From assembly GCA_964557375.1 (NCBI GenBank), contig CAZKZZ010000016.1, positions 1-43,450 on the forward strand: DNA of 43,450 nucleotides. The letters run 5' to 3'. Numbering within the stretch: the stretch's first letter is position 1; each line of letters begins with the position of its first letter. Below are positions 7,977 to 15,704 of this stretch, one piece after another. The notes beneath the pieces were generated by a model that searched no databases, was not told where the DNA came from, and worked only from the letters and a program-made list of their open reading frames with translations. Both the position numbers and the translations under genes were made by a program. Origin of the DNA: CAZKZZ01 sp964557375 (GTDB taxonomy: Bacteria; Spirochaetota; Spirochaetia; SPDA01; CAZJBZ01).

Positions 7977-8903
7977 TTATTTAAACTCTTTGTGATAACC
8001 GCTGTACGGGTTCGTCCGGATAAACTCTTCGATCTGCTGTTTGGAAATCGGCTTCGTCGCCCCCTCCTGAGCCGCTACGAGGGCGCCATACCCGTTACCA
8101 AACTGTACGGCCTCTTTCAGGCCCTTCCCTGCGAGGAGTTTATGAATGAATCCGGCGGTACACGCGTCTCCCGAACCCACCGGGTCTGCCAGTTCCACTT
8201 TATAACCGGGTCCATAGATCTTCTCACCCGTATTCGAGACTGCGTATGAGCCCATATCCCCCATGGTAACCAGACAATGGGAGAGTCCGAACTCGCCGAG
8301 GATCCGGCTGCTCCGTCCGGCTATTGTCTCCTCACCGAACCCGAACAGTTCATCGAGATACGCTATCTCCTCTTCATTCAGTTTGAGAATATCGGCATAC
8401 CCGAGCGAGGTTTCAATGGTCTTACGCGTGTAACAATTTTTCCGCAAGTTTATATCGAAGAGTTTATATTCTCCGCTAAACGATTCGAGCAGAGAGTAGA
8501 GTGTGCGGCGGGACTCCTCCTCGCGTTGTACTAAAGACCCGAAACAGAGACAATCCGCCTGTCCGACGAGTTCGGTAAGACCTTCGGTGAGCGTAATATG
8601 GTCATAGGCAACACCTTCGTTTATTGTATAATCCGGATTTTTCTTTTCATCGAAAAAAACATTCACCGTACCGGTGGGGAATGCACCGTCCCGCTGGATA
8701 AAAGTAGTATCCATTCCGAGCTCCTGAATCAATGCCAAAGCCTTCTCTCCGAGCTCATCACTGCCGAGCTTACTCACCATAAAAACGGTGTTTCCCAGTG
8801 CGTCAGCCCGGTACGCAAAATTGAGGGGCGCGCCCCCGAGCACGGCTCCCGAAGGGAGCAGGTCCCACAACGCCTCTCCGTATGCAACAATTGTATGGTC
8901 CAT
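7977..8903 (-). CDS. PfkB-family carbohydrate kinase (fructokinase-like)
   Basis: A 308-residue ribokinase-fold sugar kinase. The N-terminus has YGEALWDLLPSG and GGAPLNFAYR, the fructokinase form of PfkB signature 1. The C-terminal signature 2 is DPVGSGDACTAGF, with the catalytic Asp (GSGD instead of the more common GAGD). Kinases of this group phosphorylate fructose or a related ketose at O6 or O1. It faces away from the D-lyxose/D-mannose isomerase gene; an isomerase making fructose from mannose and a fructokinase making fructose 6-phosphate would be consecutive steps. AGGAG lies a few bases before the ATG. Substrate is inferred from motif type and neighbours. Confidence 0.88.
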   Translation of the reverse strand: MDHTIVAYGEALWDLLPSGAVLGGAPLNFAYRADALGNTVFMVSKLGSDELGEKALALIQELGMDTTFIQRDGAFPTGTVNVFFDEKKNPDYTINEGVAYDHITLTEGLTELVGQADCLCFGSLVQREEESRRTLYSLLESFSGEYKLFDINLRKNCYTRKTIETSLGYADILKLNEEEIAYLDELFGFGEETIAGRSSRILGEFGLSHCLVTMGDMGSYAVSNTGEKIYGPGYKVELADPVGSGDACTAGFIHKLLAGKGLKEAVQFGNGYGALVAAQEGATKPISKQQIEEFIRTNPYSGYHKEFK

Positions 8904-8985
8904 ATAGCTCTTCTCCTGTGGTGTATATCATCTTATATTCTCTTTTTCTTACACAGCAGTCAACCCGGTGCTTTACTCCGGCAGC

Positions 8986-9013
8986 TTGCATTTCCGCTGT
9001 TTTATCGTATAGG
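8986..9013 (+). promoter_or_regulatory. Putative promoter for the isomerase-dehydrogenase pair
   Basis: TTGCAT (8986-8991), a 16-bp spacer and TATAGG (9008-9013) sit about 20 bp before the isomerase ATG in the divergent gap to pfkB. The match to a sigma-70 promoter is moderate. Confidence 0.35.
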
Positions 9014-9034
9014 ATGGAACGAGAGGTTACGTAG

Positions 9035-9709
9035 ATGAAAAGAAGTGAAATCAACGCAATTATGACTGAGGCAAAGCAGTTTCTCGATACGATGAATTTC
9101 AAACTGCCTCCCTGGGCGTTCTGGCCGCCTGAAAAATGGAAAGGACAGTACGACAGGTGCAGTGAAATAATCGACAACATGCTGGGCTGGGACATAACCG
9201 ATTTCGGCCATGGAGATTATATGCACCGGGGTCTGTTTCTGTTTACCCTTCGCAACGGAAATATAAAAAAGGACAAGAAACCGTACGCGGAAAAAGTACT
9301 GATCTCGGAAGAAGAACAGGAGACGCCCTTTCATTTTCACTGGCACAAGATGGAAGATATTATTAACCGCGGAGGCGGCAACCTGGTATTGGAAATCTAC
9401 AGCGCCGATGAACATGATCATTTTTCCGATACACCCACTATTGTATCGATAGACGGAATAAAAAGAGAGGTAGCACCGGGGAAGAAGGTAGTACTGACCC
9501 CCGGAGAAAGCATCTGCCTCGAACAGCGGGTCTACCACCGTTTTTACGGTGAGAAGGGAAAAGGGACCGTACTCGTTGGAGAAGTCAGCATGACAAACGA
9601 CGACAATACGGACAATCGGTTCTACGAGGAGATGGGCCGTTTTCCTCAGGTAGAGGAGGATGAAGCCCCGCTTCACCTTCTGGTTTCGGATTATAAAAAT
9701 TACATGTAA
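9035..9709 (+). CDS. D-lyxose/D-mannose ketol-isomerase (cupin type)
   Basis: A 224-residue cupin protein of the D-lyxose isomerase family (EC 5.3.1.15), which interconverts D-lyxose with D-xylulose and often D-mannose with D-fructose. The cupin metal site is visible as HFHWHKMEDI (His, His, Glu), and a later His occurs in RVYHRFYG. The opening segment PPWAFWPPEKW and DFGHGDYMHRGLFLFTLRNG are typical of the family. It is followed after 22 bp by a mannitol-1-phosphate dehydrogenase-like gene. The pair, with the divergent fructokinase, points to mannose, fructose or mannitol use. Confidence 0.88.
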   Translation: MKRSEINAIMTEAKQFLDTMNFKLPPWAFWPPEKWKGQYDRCSEIIDNMLGWDITDFGHGDYMHRGLFLFTLRNGNIKKDKKPYAEKVLISEEEQETPFHFHWHKMEDIINRGGGNLVLEIYSADEHDHFSDTPTIVSIDGIKREVAPGKKVVLTPGESICLEQRVYHRFYGEKGKGTVLVGEVSMTNDDNTDNRFYEEMGRFPQVEEDEAPLHLLVSDYKNYM

Positions 9710-9731
9710 AACAGAAAACAGAGGGAACAGT

Positions 9732-10934
9732 ATGGCGAAAAAACTGGTGCAATTCGGTGCGGGAAATATCGGGCGGTCTTTTATCGGACAGCTGTTTTCA
9801 CGAAGCGGCTGGGAGGTCGTCTTTATCGACATCAATGATACCTTAGTAGAAGCGCTCAACCAAAAGAGGCGGTACAGGGTCATCATTAAGCGCAACAATG
9901 TACCGGATGAAAAACTGTGGATAGAGCGGGTACGCGCGGTCAACGGAAAAGATAAAGAAAAGGTAGCAGAGGAGATCAGTTCCGCGAACCTCGTCTCGAC
10001 ATCGGTCGGGAAATCCGCTCTCCCCCACATTCTGCCTTTGTTGGCAGAGGGGCTCAAACTGCGCCGTGAAAAATCGCCGGACGGCAGGCTGGATTTGATT
10101 ATTGCGGAGAATATACGGGACGGGGCGGCCTATATCCGTGATGAATTACAAAAACTGCTCCCCGCCGATTACCCCCTCGGGGAACAGCTGGGGCTGGTCG
10201 AAACCAGTATCGGAAAGATGGTCCCCATCATGCGGGAAGAGGACATGCGCGAGGACCCGCTCTGGGTGTTCGCGGAGGAGTACAACTCACTCATTCTCGA
10301 TAAGCACGGGTTTAAGACCGGAATACCGAATGTAGAAGGCATCCATCCGGTGAACAATATCGTAGCGTACGTGGACCGCAAACTGTTCGTACACAATTTG
10401 GGACACGCAGCCACTGCATATCTCGGTTATACTCATGACAATACATACCGCTACATCTGGGAGCCCCTCGAGGAGCAGTGGCTGTATGAGAAGGCACGGG
10501 CCTGTATGGAACAATCTGCTCTGGCCCTGAATCGGGAGTACCCTAAAGATCTCCCCATGGACGAACTGCAGGAACATATCGACGATCTGCTTACGCGGTT
10601 TCAAAACAAAGCACTTGGAGATACGATTTTCAGGGTCGGCCGAGACCTCTACAGGAAACTGCATAAAAACGACCGTCTCGTCGGAGCTATGCTTCTGTGT
10701 GAGAAGAACCGGCTGCCCTATGACAGAATAGCGGAGGCGGTGACCGCGGCCTTCGAGTTTCGGGCCGTAGACGAAAATGAGAAGCTTTTTCCGGGCGATG
10801 CTGAGTTTGTCGAGAAGGAGTATCCGAAAGGCATAGATCATATACTCGAACGTGTATGCGGGTTAAGCCGGGAAGACCCGATAGAAGCGAACGTGATCGA
10901 GCGGATAACATCTAATTACCACCGCAGATCCTGA
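9732..10934 (+). CDS. Mannitol-1-phosphate 5-dehydrogenase-like protein (mannitol dehydrogenase family)
   Basis: A 400-residue protein from ATG 9732, which has GAGGGAA seven bases upstream; the reading frame stays open further upstream inside the isomerase gene, but that part is not conserved. The Rossmann start is KKLVQFGAGNIGRSFIGQLF, very like MtlD. Downstream signs of the family are IIAENIRDGA, the ETSIGKMVP segment and KLFVHNLGHAATAYLG, in which Lys/Asn/His are the usual catalytic region. MtlD converts mannitol 1-phosphate and fructose 6-phosphate with NAD. Length (about 380-400) fits. No terminator is visible after the stop. Confidence 0.87.
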   Translation: MAKKLVQFGAGNIGRSFIGQLFSRSGWEVVFIDINDTLVEALNQKRRYRVIIKRNNVPDEKLWIERVRAVNGKDKEKVAEEISSANLVSTSVGKSALPHILPLLAEGLKLRREKSPDGRLDLIIAENIRDGAAYIRDELQKLLPADYPLGEQLGLVETSIGKMVPIMREEDMREDPLWVFAEEYNSLILDKHGFKTGIPNVEGIHPVNNIVAYVDRKLFVHNLGHAATAYLGYTHDNTYRYIWEPLEEQWLYEKARACMEQSALALNREYPKDLPMDELQEHIDDLLTRFQNKALGDTIFRVGRDLYRKLHKNDRLVGAMLLCEKNRLPYDRIAEAVTAAFEFRAVDENEKLFPGDAEFVEKEYPKGIDHILERVCGLSREDPIEANVIERITSNYHRRS

Positions 10935-10998
10935 ACTCTTTGTTAGGCGATGCTAATGAAGCTGATGTAAAATAAATCGAAAAAATATAAAAAAATAT

Positions 10999-11026
10999 TT
11001 GACAAGAATGGGTAAATCTGTATCAT
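10999..11026 (+). promoter_or_regulatory. Sigma-70-type promoter for the small membrane protein
   Basis: A perfect TTGACA (10999-11004), a 16-bp spacer and TATCAT (11021-11026) lie 39 bp before the ATG at 11066, downstream of an A-rich tract. Confidence 0.65.
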
Positions 11027-11065
11027 TTAAAGGGTCACACTTTATATAGAATGAGGAGGAATTGT

Positions 11066-11377
11066 ATGGTAGTTGCTTCATTAGTACTGGGAATTCTTTC
11101 TGTTGCTCTTAATTTGATTATTGGATGTATTCCTATTGTCGGTCAAATTATCTGCATAATACTCGGTGTAATCGCCATTATTCTTGGTGTACTGGGTATG
11201 AAGAAGTTTCCGGACAAGAAAGGCATGGCAGTAGCAGGTTTGATCCTCGGTATTGTCGGTACAGCATGGGGAGTTATTGCTCTCATAGCATGCGCGGCAG
11301 CCGGTGCGGCAGCAGGAGCTATGGGCAAAGATCTTTTGAAGGCCGCGGAAGAGGCTGCAAAAGAGGCTACACAATAA
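11066..11377 (+). CDS. Small DUF4190-like membrane protein
   Basis: A 103-residue protein. The start is set at 11066 because AGGAGGA (11054-11060) is an ideal ribosome site for it and would be inside the coding sequence if the in-frame ATG at 11051 were used. Two hydrophobic stretches (about 2-40 and 55-85) are separated by a short basic segment, MKKFPDKKG. The layout of repeated LGI-type helices and a central KK loop is what DUF4190 proteins show; their function is not known. A Gly/Ala-rich second helix (CAAAGAAAGAMG) and an acidic/basic helical tail follow. The gene is monocistronic, with its own promoter and terminator. Confidence 0.75.
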   Translation: MVVASLVLGILSVALNLIIGCIPIVGQIICIILGVIAIILGVLGMKKFPDKKGMAVAGLILGIVGTAWGVIALIACAAAGAAAGAMGKDLLKAAEEAAKEATQ

Positions 11378-11401
11378 TCGCCCGATAGTGTTTCACATCT
11401 T

Positions 11402-11441
11402 AAAAAGAGAGAAAGATATTATCCTTTCTCTCTTTTTTTTT
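11402..11441 (+). terminator. Rho-independent terminator
   Basis: A perfect 14-bp stem (AAAAAGAGAGAAAG 11402-11415 with CTTTCTCTCTTTTT 11424-11437) encloses an 8-base loop. The T-run continues to 11441. It starts 24 bp after the stop of the small membrane protein. Confidence 0.85.
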
Positions 11442-11489
11442 ACGGTGACCAGCGGTTCTTTAATTTTGTATTTTGGTAACCTAAATATA

Positions 11490-11635
11490 GTGGTGCGAAT
11501 CGTGGGGATAATCATTTTGTAAAGGACAACAGTGTAAATAAATAGTTTCATCGGGAAAATAATGGACAAAGGATGTGCAATAATTTAATAAAGAGTAATA
11601 TTTTATTGCATTGCTGTCCCCACGATTCGCACCAC
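11490..11635. mobile_element. 146-bp MITE with 19-bp perfect terminal inverted repeats and TA target duplications
   Basis: The left end GTGGTGCGAATCGTGGGGA (11490-11508) is the exact reverse complement of 11617-11635. TA flanks each side (11488-11489 and 11636-11637), the hallmark of IS630/Tc1/mariner-type insertion. The 108-bp interior is AT-rich, has no reading frame of note and carries a smaller inverted repeat (TGCAATAA 11576-11583 with TTATTGCA 11603-11610). There is no transposase, so it would need one in trans. It ends 35 bp before the lgt-like ATG, separating that gene from any upstream promoter. Confidence 0.85.
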
Positions 11636-11670
11636 TAAGTAAACTAAACACCAAACACCGGAGAAGAATA

Positions 11671-12552
11671 ATGCACCCGTATCTGTTCGACTTTACAGTC
11701 GGTAATCTGCGCATAGCACTTTCCACCTACTCGCTTTTCGCCCTTTTAGGCATTCTCCTCTCAGGATTTCTTTTCATGTTCTTGACCGAGGACGGGCGGA
11801 AAAAACCGGTTGCCCACATCATATTCTTAGGGATTCTCATGATCGTCTCCTTTCTCGGGTCGAGATTGACCCAGTTTTTGATAGATCTCTCCGTAAAACA
11901 AGGTCAGGGATTGACGACCTGGCAGATTTTGTCGACGAGCGGGAGTAATGTCACCGGGGGAATCGTACTCGGCGCTCTCGTCGTGTGGATCTATGCGAGG
12001 ATCGACCCCCATCGAATCATGAGCTGGCATACGGTGGATGTTACAGCCCTTTCTTTCCCCTTCGGGCACATGATGGGCAGGTTCGGCTGCCTCTCCGCCG
12101 GCTGCTGTTACGGTAGATTGTGCGAAGAGTGCCCCCTCACCATCACATACCCTGATGAGTGGATCATCGATGCCCTTTCACCCGAATCAATTGTTCACGG
12201 TCCGAGAATTGCAGCTCCGTTCATTGCTGCTATCGGTTTGCTCGCAATCGGCCTGGTCCTGTTCACCATTTTCAAACTCACAAAAACGCGGGGACAGATC
12301 GCCCCCCTCTACTTTCTCCTCTACGGGGTTTTCCGCTTTTTCCACGATTATTTGAGAGGAGACCTCGAAAGCAAAGGGATCTGGGGTCCTTTCTCCACCG
12401 GCCAGTGGTTCGGTATCGTGGCAGTTGCGGTAAGCATCGCACTCTTCGGTATCTATCTAAACCGTTACGTAAAAGGACTCGCCGGACCTCCGTATCTCCC
12501 TATCAACGGCAAACCGCCGCGGGAGAAAGATGCATTTGACCCGCAGGTATAG
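11671..12552 (+). CDS. lgt: Prolipoprotein diacylglyceryl transferase (Lgt) family protein
   Basis: A 293-residue multi-pass membrane protein; start at 11671 with GGAGAAG upstream. An open frame continues back to a TTG inside the MITE but has no conserved sequence. The Lgt landmarks are HMMGRFGCLSAGCCYGR (the GRxG region), RFFHDYLRGD and a C-terminal STGQW-G segment. Lgt moves diacylglyceryl from phosphatidylglycerol to the lipobox Cys. In classical Lgt the signature reads GRxGNFxNGExxG; here Asn and Glu are replaced and a Cys-rich GCLSAGCCYG occurs, so it belongs to a variant branch and its acceptor may differ. Family assignment is firm; activity is less so. Its promoter is probably inside or upstream of the MITE (a weak TTGTAA-16-TAAATA lies at 11517-11544). 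Confidence 0.82.
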   Translation: MHPYLFDFTVGNLRIALSTYSLFALLGILLSGFLFMFLTEDGRKKPVAHIIFLGILMIVSFLGSRLTQFLIDLSVKQGQGLTTWQILSTSGSNVTGGIVLGALVVWIYARIDPHRIMSWHTVDVTALSFPFGHMMGRFGCLSAGCCYGRLCEECPLTITYPDEWIIDALSPESIVHGPRIAAPFIAAIGLLAIGLVLFTIFKLTKTRGQIAPLYFLLYGVFRFFHDYLRGDLESKGIWGPFSTGQWFGIVAVAVSIALFGIYLNRYVKGLAGPPYLPINGKPPREKDAFDPQV

Positions 12553-12601
12553 TAATAGTACCATTATACTGTTACCATACGAATATGGAGGAGCAAAGAT
12601 T

Positions 12602-13198
12602 ATGGAAGAAAACACAACAGAAAACGAAGTAAAGCGGCCCGGGATTGGAACCGTCATTGGTATTTTGAGTATCATCATCTGTTCTCTCGGACTACTGTTC
12701 GGGATCATTGGAATGGTCGGTATGATCGTTGCCAACTCGCTTTTCGGCAGCATTCCGGTTGATATGGTACAGGAGGCGGAAGTAATCTTGAGTGCCGTCA
12801 ATACCGCACTCACCTTCGGCCTTATTATTGCCATTGTTCAGCTCGTGCTGCGGGCAGTTGGTCTTACCGGAGGGATCGGATTACTCGGCAACAAACGGTG
12901 GGCGATTGTTGTAAGTGATATTTATGCGGCAGGTATGATTGTTCTTTTAATCGTCAATTTTTTCTTAATGAAAGAAGTCGTAAACCGCATATTCCAAGAT
13001 CCTGCAATAATGGCGGAACTGCAAAACGAAGATGTACCGATCCAATTCGTAAAGCGGGTCATTACCAGTTTCAGCGGTGCCTTTTCCATCATAATCGGCT
13101 CGATATATCCTGTCCTTGTCCTCGCCCTTATCAATCTTCCTAAAGTGAGAAAATTCTACGCTTCTCAGGATAAACCCCCGGTTCAGGAAGGCGAATAA
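12602..13198 (+). CDS. Four-helix integral membrane protein of unknown function
   Basis: A 198-residue protein starting at ATG 12602 behind GGAGGAG. After a charged 17-residue N-terminus come hydrophobic segments at roughly 20-48, 66-90, 100-128 and 150-175, followed by a short hydrophilic tail. I do not recognise a named family, though the layout resembles small DUF4064-like proteins. It lies 49 bp after the lgt-like gene and 11 bp before the ABC permease fusion, whose first third has a similar four-helix layout, so the pair may be related by duplication or act together. A TATACT hexamer at 12565-12570 could be part of a local promoter. Confidence 0.7.
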   Translation: MEENTTENEVKRPGIGTVIGILSIIICSLGLLFGIIGMVGMIVANSLFGSIPVDMVQEAEVILSAVNTALTFGLIIAIVQLVLRAVGLTGGIGLLGNKRWAIVVSDIYAAGMIVLLIVNFFLMKEVVNRIFQDPAIMAELQNEDVPIQFVKRVITSFSGAFSIIIGSIYPVLVLALINLPKVRKFYASQDKPPVQEGE

Positions 13199-13209
13199 AG
13201 CGAATAAAT

Positions 13210-14745
13210 ATGGAACAACAAACAGTCAGGCCAAGCGGTCTTACCGTCTTGGCCATCCTTAACTTTATCTTCGGCGGGATACAGGCTTTAGGGGTGCTCT
13301 TCTCAGTTGCTTCACTCGGATGCACGGTCAGTATAGCGGGTGTCGAACAGCATCCCAATATGACGATTCACGTTCTCACCATGCTCCTCAACGTGGGGAT
13401 AGCCGCCGCTCTGATCACTGCGGGAGTAGGCTGTATAAAAGTCCACCGGTTTGCGGGACGGCTGACAGTAAACATCTATTTTCTTCTTGTCATTGTCAGG
13501 CAAATCATTAGATTTTCAGCCCCCGAAGCAGGTTCATTTACCATGTTTACAATAATAGGCCTGCTCTATCCTCTGCTTCTCTTTCTCTTCGTCAACATCG
13601 TATTTCGCGATCTGTGGGTAGAGCGGATTCCGGCGGGACCCGCTTCCGGTGCCGAGCTGGAGCAGACGGAAACACGGCCCGAACCTGCGAAACCTGAACC
13701 ACATCCTGCAAAGCGCGGAAGACCCGCACCGGGCGGAAGAGAGGAGAAGAGGCCCCTCCCCCACGTGCTTCTTATCGGTTTTAACAGTTTCCGGCAGACA
13801 CTCCGCAGCTCGTCGGGTATTGTACTCGCCCTCGCCGTCATGTTTGTTGGGCTGTTTACCGCCCAGCTCTTGCTTCTTCCTTTGGAACTTTTTAAAAACC
13901 AGCCGCTGCTAGCGGGGAATAATCAGGACCAGGAACAGGTCATTACCCAGCTCGAAAGCATGGCGGTCCCGCTCATCGAGCGGATTCTCGGTAATGTGAC
14001 CAATGAGCCGCGCCCGGAAGGAGGGGGAGGACTGTTCTCACCGGGTCTCGGGTCCGGTATGCTGCAGCCCCTCTCTCCCGATTTGGAAGAAGATACGCCG
14101 GAGGCCGGATATTCGCCCAGGCAGTGGGCCTATTTTTTGATGCGGCAACGGCCGGGATTTCTCTCACTTCTCTTTCTGCTTTTCTGCCTGATCCTCCCCT
14201 CGGTCATTATATTCAGCGGTTTCAATCAAATATCGGAAGACGCGCGAAACCGGGGACTGCGGTACCTTCTGATGCGCACCCGAAGGAGGGACATCTTTTT
14301 AGGTAAATACTTCGGGAGCATGATGACAACCGTAATACTCTTACTGCTGCTGTTTATCTGTATCCTGTTTTACATTCATTTCAAATTGAATCTCTACAGC
14401 CCCGCTGCATTGATCTCCTGGGGGCTGCGCGGATTTATCTCGTTTGTCCTCATCTCGCTTCCGTTTATCGCGATCGCCATTGTGTATTCCGGGATGATCG
14501 ATTCCGGGATCGGCTCTCTCGGGGCAACTCTGGGGACTATGATTCTCGTTCCCCTCTTGTTTCTCGCTCTAAAAAGGATGTGGCCCCCCCTCGTAGGGTT
14601 ACAATATATTCTTCCCTATAAACTCAGCTTTTACCTGTTCCATCCTACCTGGTGGACAACTGTTTTGGCCGGTTTAGCTATGGCGGGCTACACAGCTCTA
14701 TATCTGGCACTCGGGAATCTCTACTTTCAAAAGAGGGACTTGTAA
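13210..14745 (+). CDS. ABC-2 type permease with an extra N-terminal four-helix domain
   Basis: A 511-residue membrane protein in two parts. Residues 1-140 contain about four helices resembling the preceding gene's product. A Pro/Glu/Lys/Arg-rich linker (about 142-178) follows. The second part (about 185-511) begins with NSFRQTLRSSSGIVLAL, has a ~100-residue extracytoplasmic loop (rich in Gln, Glu, Gly and Pro) and ends with five or six helices containing SGFNQISEDARNRGLRYLLMRTRRRDIFLGKY, the intracellular coupling region usual in ABC-2 permeases. Its stop overlaps the start of the ATPase gene by one base (TAATG), so the two form one exporter. The substrate is unknown. The ribosome site is weak, suggesting coupling to the gene before it. 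Confidence 0.82.
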   Translation: MEQQTVRPSGLTVLAILNFIFGGIQALGVLFSVASLGCTVSIAGVEQHPNMTIHVLTMLLNVGIAAALITAGVGCIKVHRFAGRLTVNIYFLLVIVRQIIRFSAPEAGSFTMFTIIGLLYPLLLFLFVNIVFRDLWVERIPAGPASGAELEQTETRPEPAKPEPHPAKRGRPAPGGREEKRPLPHVLLIGFNSFRQTLRSSSGIVLALAVMFVGLFTAQLLLLPLELFKNQPLLAGNNQDQEQVITQLESMAVPLIERILGNVTNEPRPEGGGGLFSPGLGSGMLQPLSPDLEEDTPEAGYSPRQWAYFLMRQRPGFLSLLFLLFCLILPSVIIFSGFNQISEDARNRGLRYLLMRTRRRDIFLGKYFGSMMTTVILLLLLFICILFYIHFKLNLYSPAALISWGLRGFISFVLISLPFIAIAIVYSGMIDSGIGSLGATLGTMILVPLLFLALKRMWPPLVGLQYILPYKLSFYLFHPTWWTTVLAGLAMAGYTALYLALGNLYFQKRDL

Positions 14746-15704
14746 TGATAGAAGTGAAAAACATAACAAAAACATTCGGTACAGTGACCGCTTTGAAAGA
14801 TGTATCACTTTCCGTCCCTCAACGTAAGATTTTCGGAGTGTTAGGCCCCAACGGGGCCGGAAAGACCACCCTCTTCTCCGTTATAACCGGATTCATCATA
14901 CCGGACAGGGGGACCGTCACGGTTATGGGTGAAGAATCTGGAGAGAAGGTCAAAGGCAAGATCGGGATCCTTCCTCAGGATGCGCTGTTTCAATCGAACA
15001 TCCCCATCATCGACCAGCTCACCTTCTTCCTCAAACTGGAAGGTTACTCCGCATTGGCAGCCGAACAGGAAGTGCTGCGGGTCCTGCGTATGGTCGAGCT
15101 CGATTCGGTACTCTATCGAGAGGCGGCCACCCTCTCCCACGGCATGTATAAACGGCTCGCCCTCGCCCAGGCCTTTCTCGGTTCTCCTCCCATCATTATC
15201 CTCGATGAACCGACGGCAGGCCTCGATTGGCGTTCCGCCGTTAAAATCAGGGATGCTATAAAATCGTTAAAAAAAGAGAAAACCATATTGGTAAGCTCCC
15301 ACAACATGAAAGAGATGCAGGAACTGTGCGATCATGTGGCCGTACTCGAGAACGGGGCGGTTGCCGCGGTGGGTCCTGTTGATGAAGTGACCGGCATATC
15401 CCACTCCATTACCGTCACGCTCAATAGAAATCTCAACGAAATCGAAGAACGGAAATGCGCCCAATTGGAGCATCTCCAATCATTTAGTCAAATCGGAGAA
15501 AACACCTATCGGCTCCATTTCAATATCAAAGCGGGACCGGAAGAGGTGGATGCAACAGTTGCCCGGTTTCAAAAAGAACTTCTCGAGGCGGGTATTACCT
15601 TAAGATCTCTTCAGGAAGACAACCGGCTCGAAGAGCTGTATCTGCAGGTAACCGACAAACAGGAAGGTAAGGACGCCGAAAACAAGGGGACCTCAGGTCA
15701 ATAG
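14745..15704 (+). CDS. ABC transporter ATP-binding protein
   Basis: A 319-residue nucleotide-binding subunit. Start at 14745, overlapping the permease stop by one base. Walker A is GPNGAGKTT, the signature is LSHGMYKRLALAQ (LSxGM variant common in ABC-2 exporters), Walker B is IILDEPTAGLD, and the H-loop is SSHNMKE. After the ATPase core (1-215) there is a ~100-residue C-terminal extension, as in drug and lipid exporters of this type. It pairs with the upstream permease. The last 12 bp overlap the convergent metallophosphoesterase gene. Confidence 0.92.
   Translation: MIEVKNITKTFGTVTALKDVSLSVPQRKIFGVLGPNGAGKTTLFSVITGFIIPDRGTVTVMGEESGEKVKGKIGILPQDALFQSNIPIIDQLTFFLKLEGYSALAAEQEVLRVLRMVELDSVLYREAATLSHGMYKRLALAQAFLGSPPIIILDEPTAGLDWRSAVKIRDAIKSLKKEKTILVSSHNMKEMQELCDHVAVLENGAVAAVGPVDEVTGISHSITVTLNRNLNEIEERKCAQLEHLQSFSQIGENTYRLHFNIKAGPEEVDATVARFQKELLEAGITLRSLQEDNRLEELYLQVTDKQEGKDAENKGTSGQ

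Noticed and set aside
9002..10057. 351-codon open frame on minus opposite the isomerase and mtlD-like genes
   Set aside because: The plus-strand genes have clear family motifs over the same bases, and this translation has no family pattern.
10982..11000. AAATAT-AAAAAA-ATATTT inverted repeat as a terminator for the mtlD-like gene
   Set aside because: There is no GC in the stem and no proper T-run; it is better seen as an A-rich upstream element of the following promoter.
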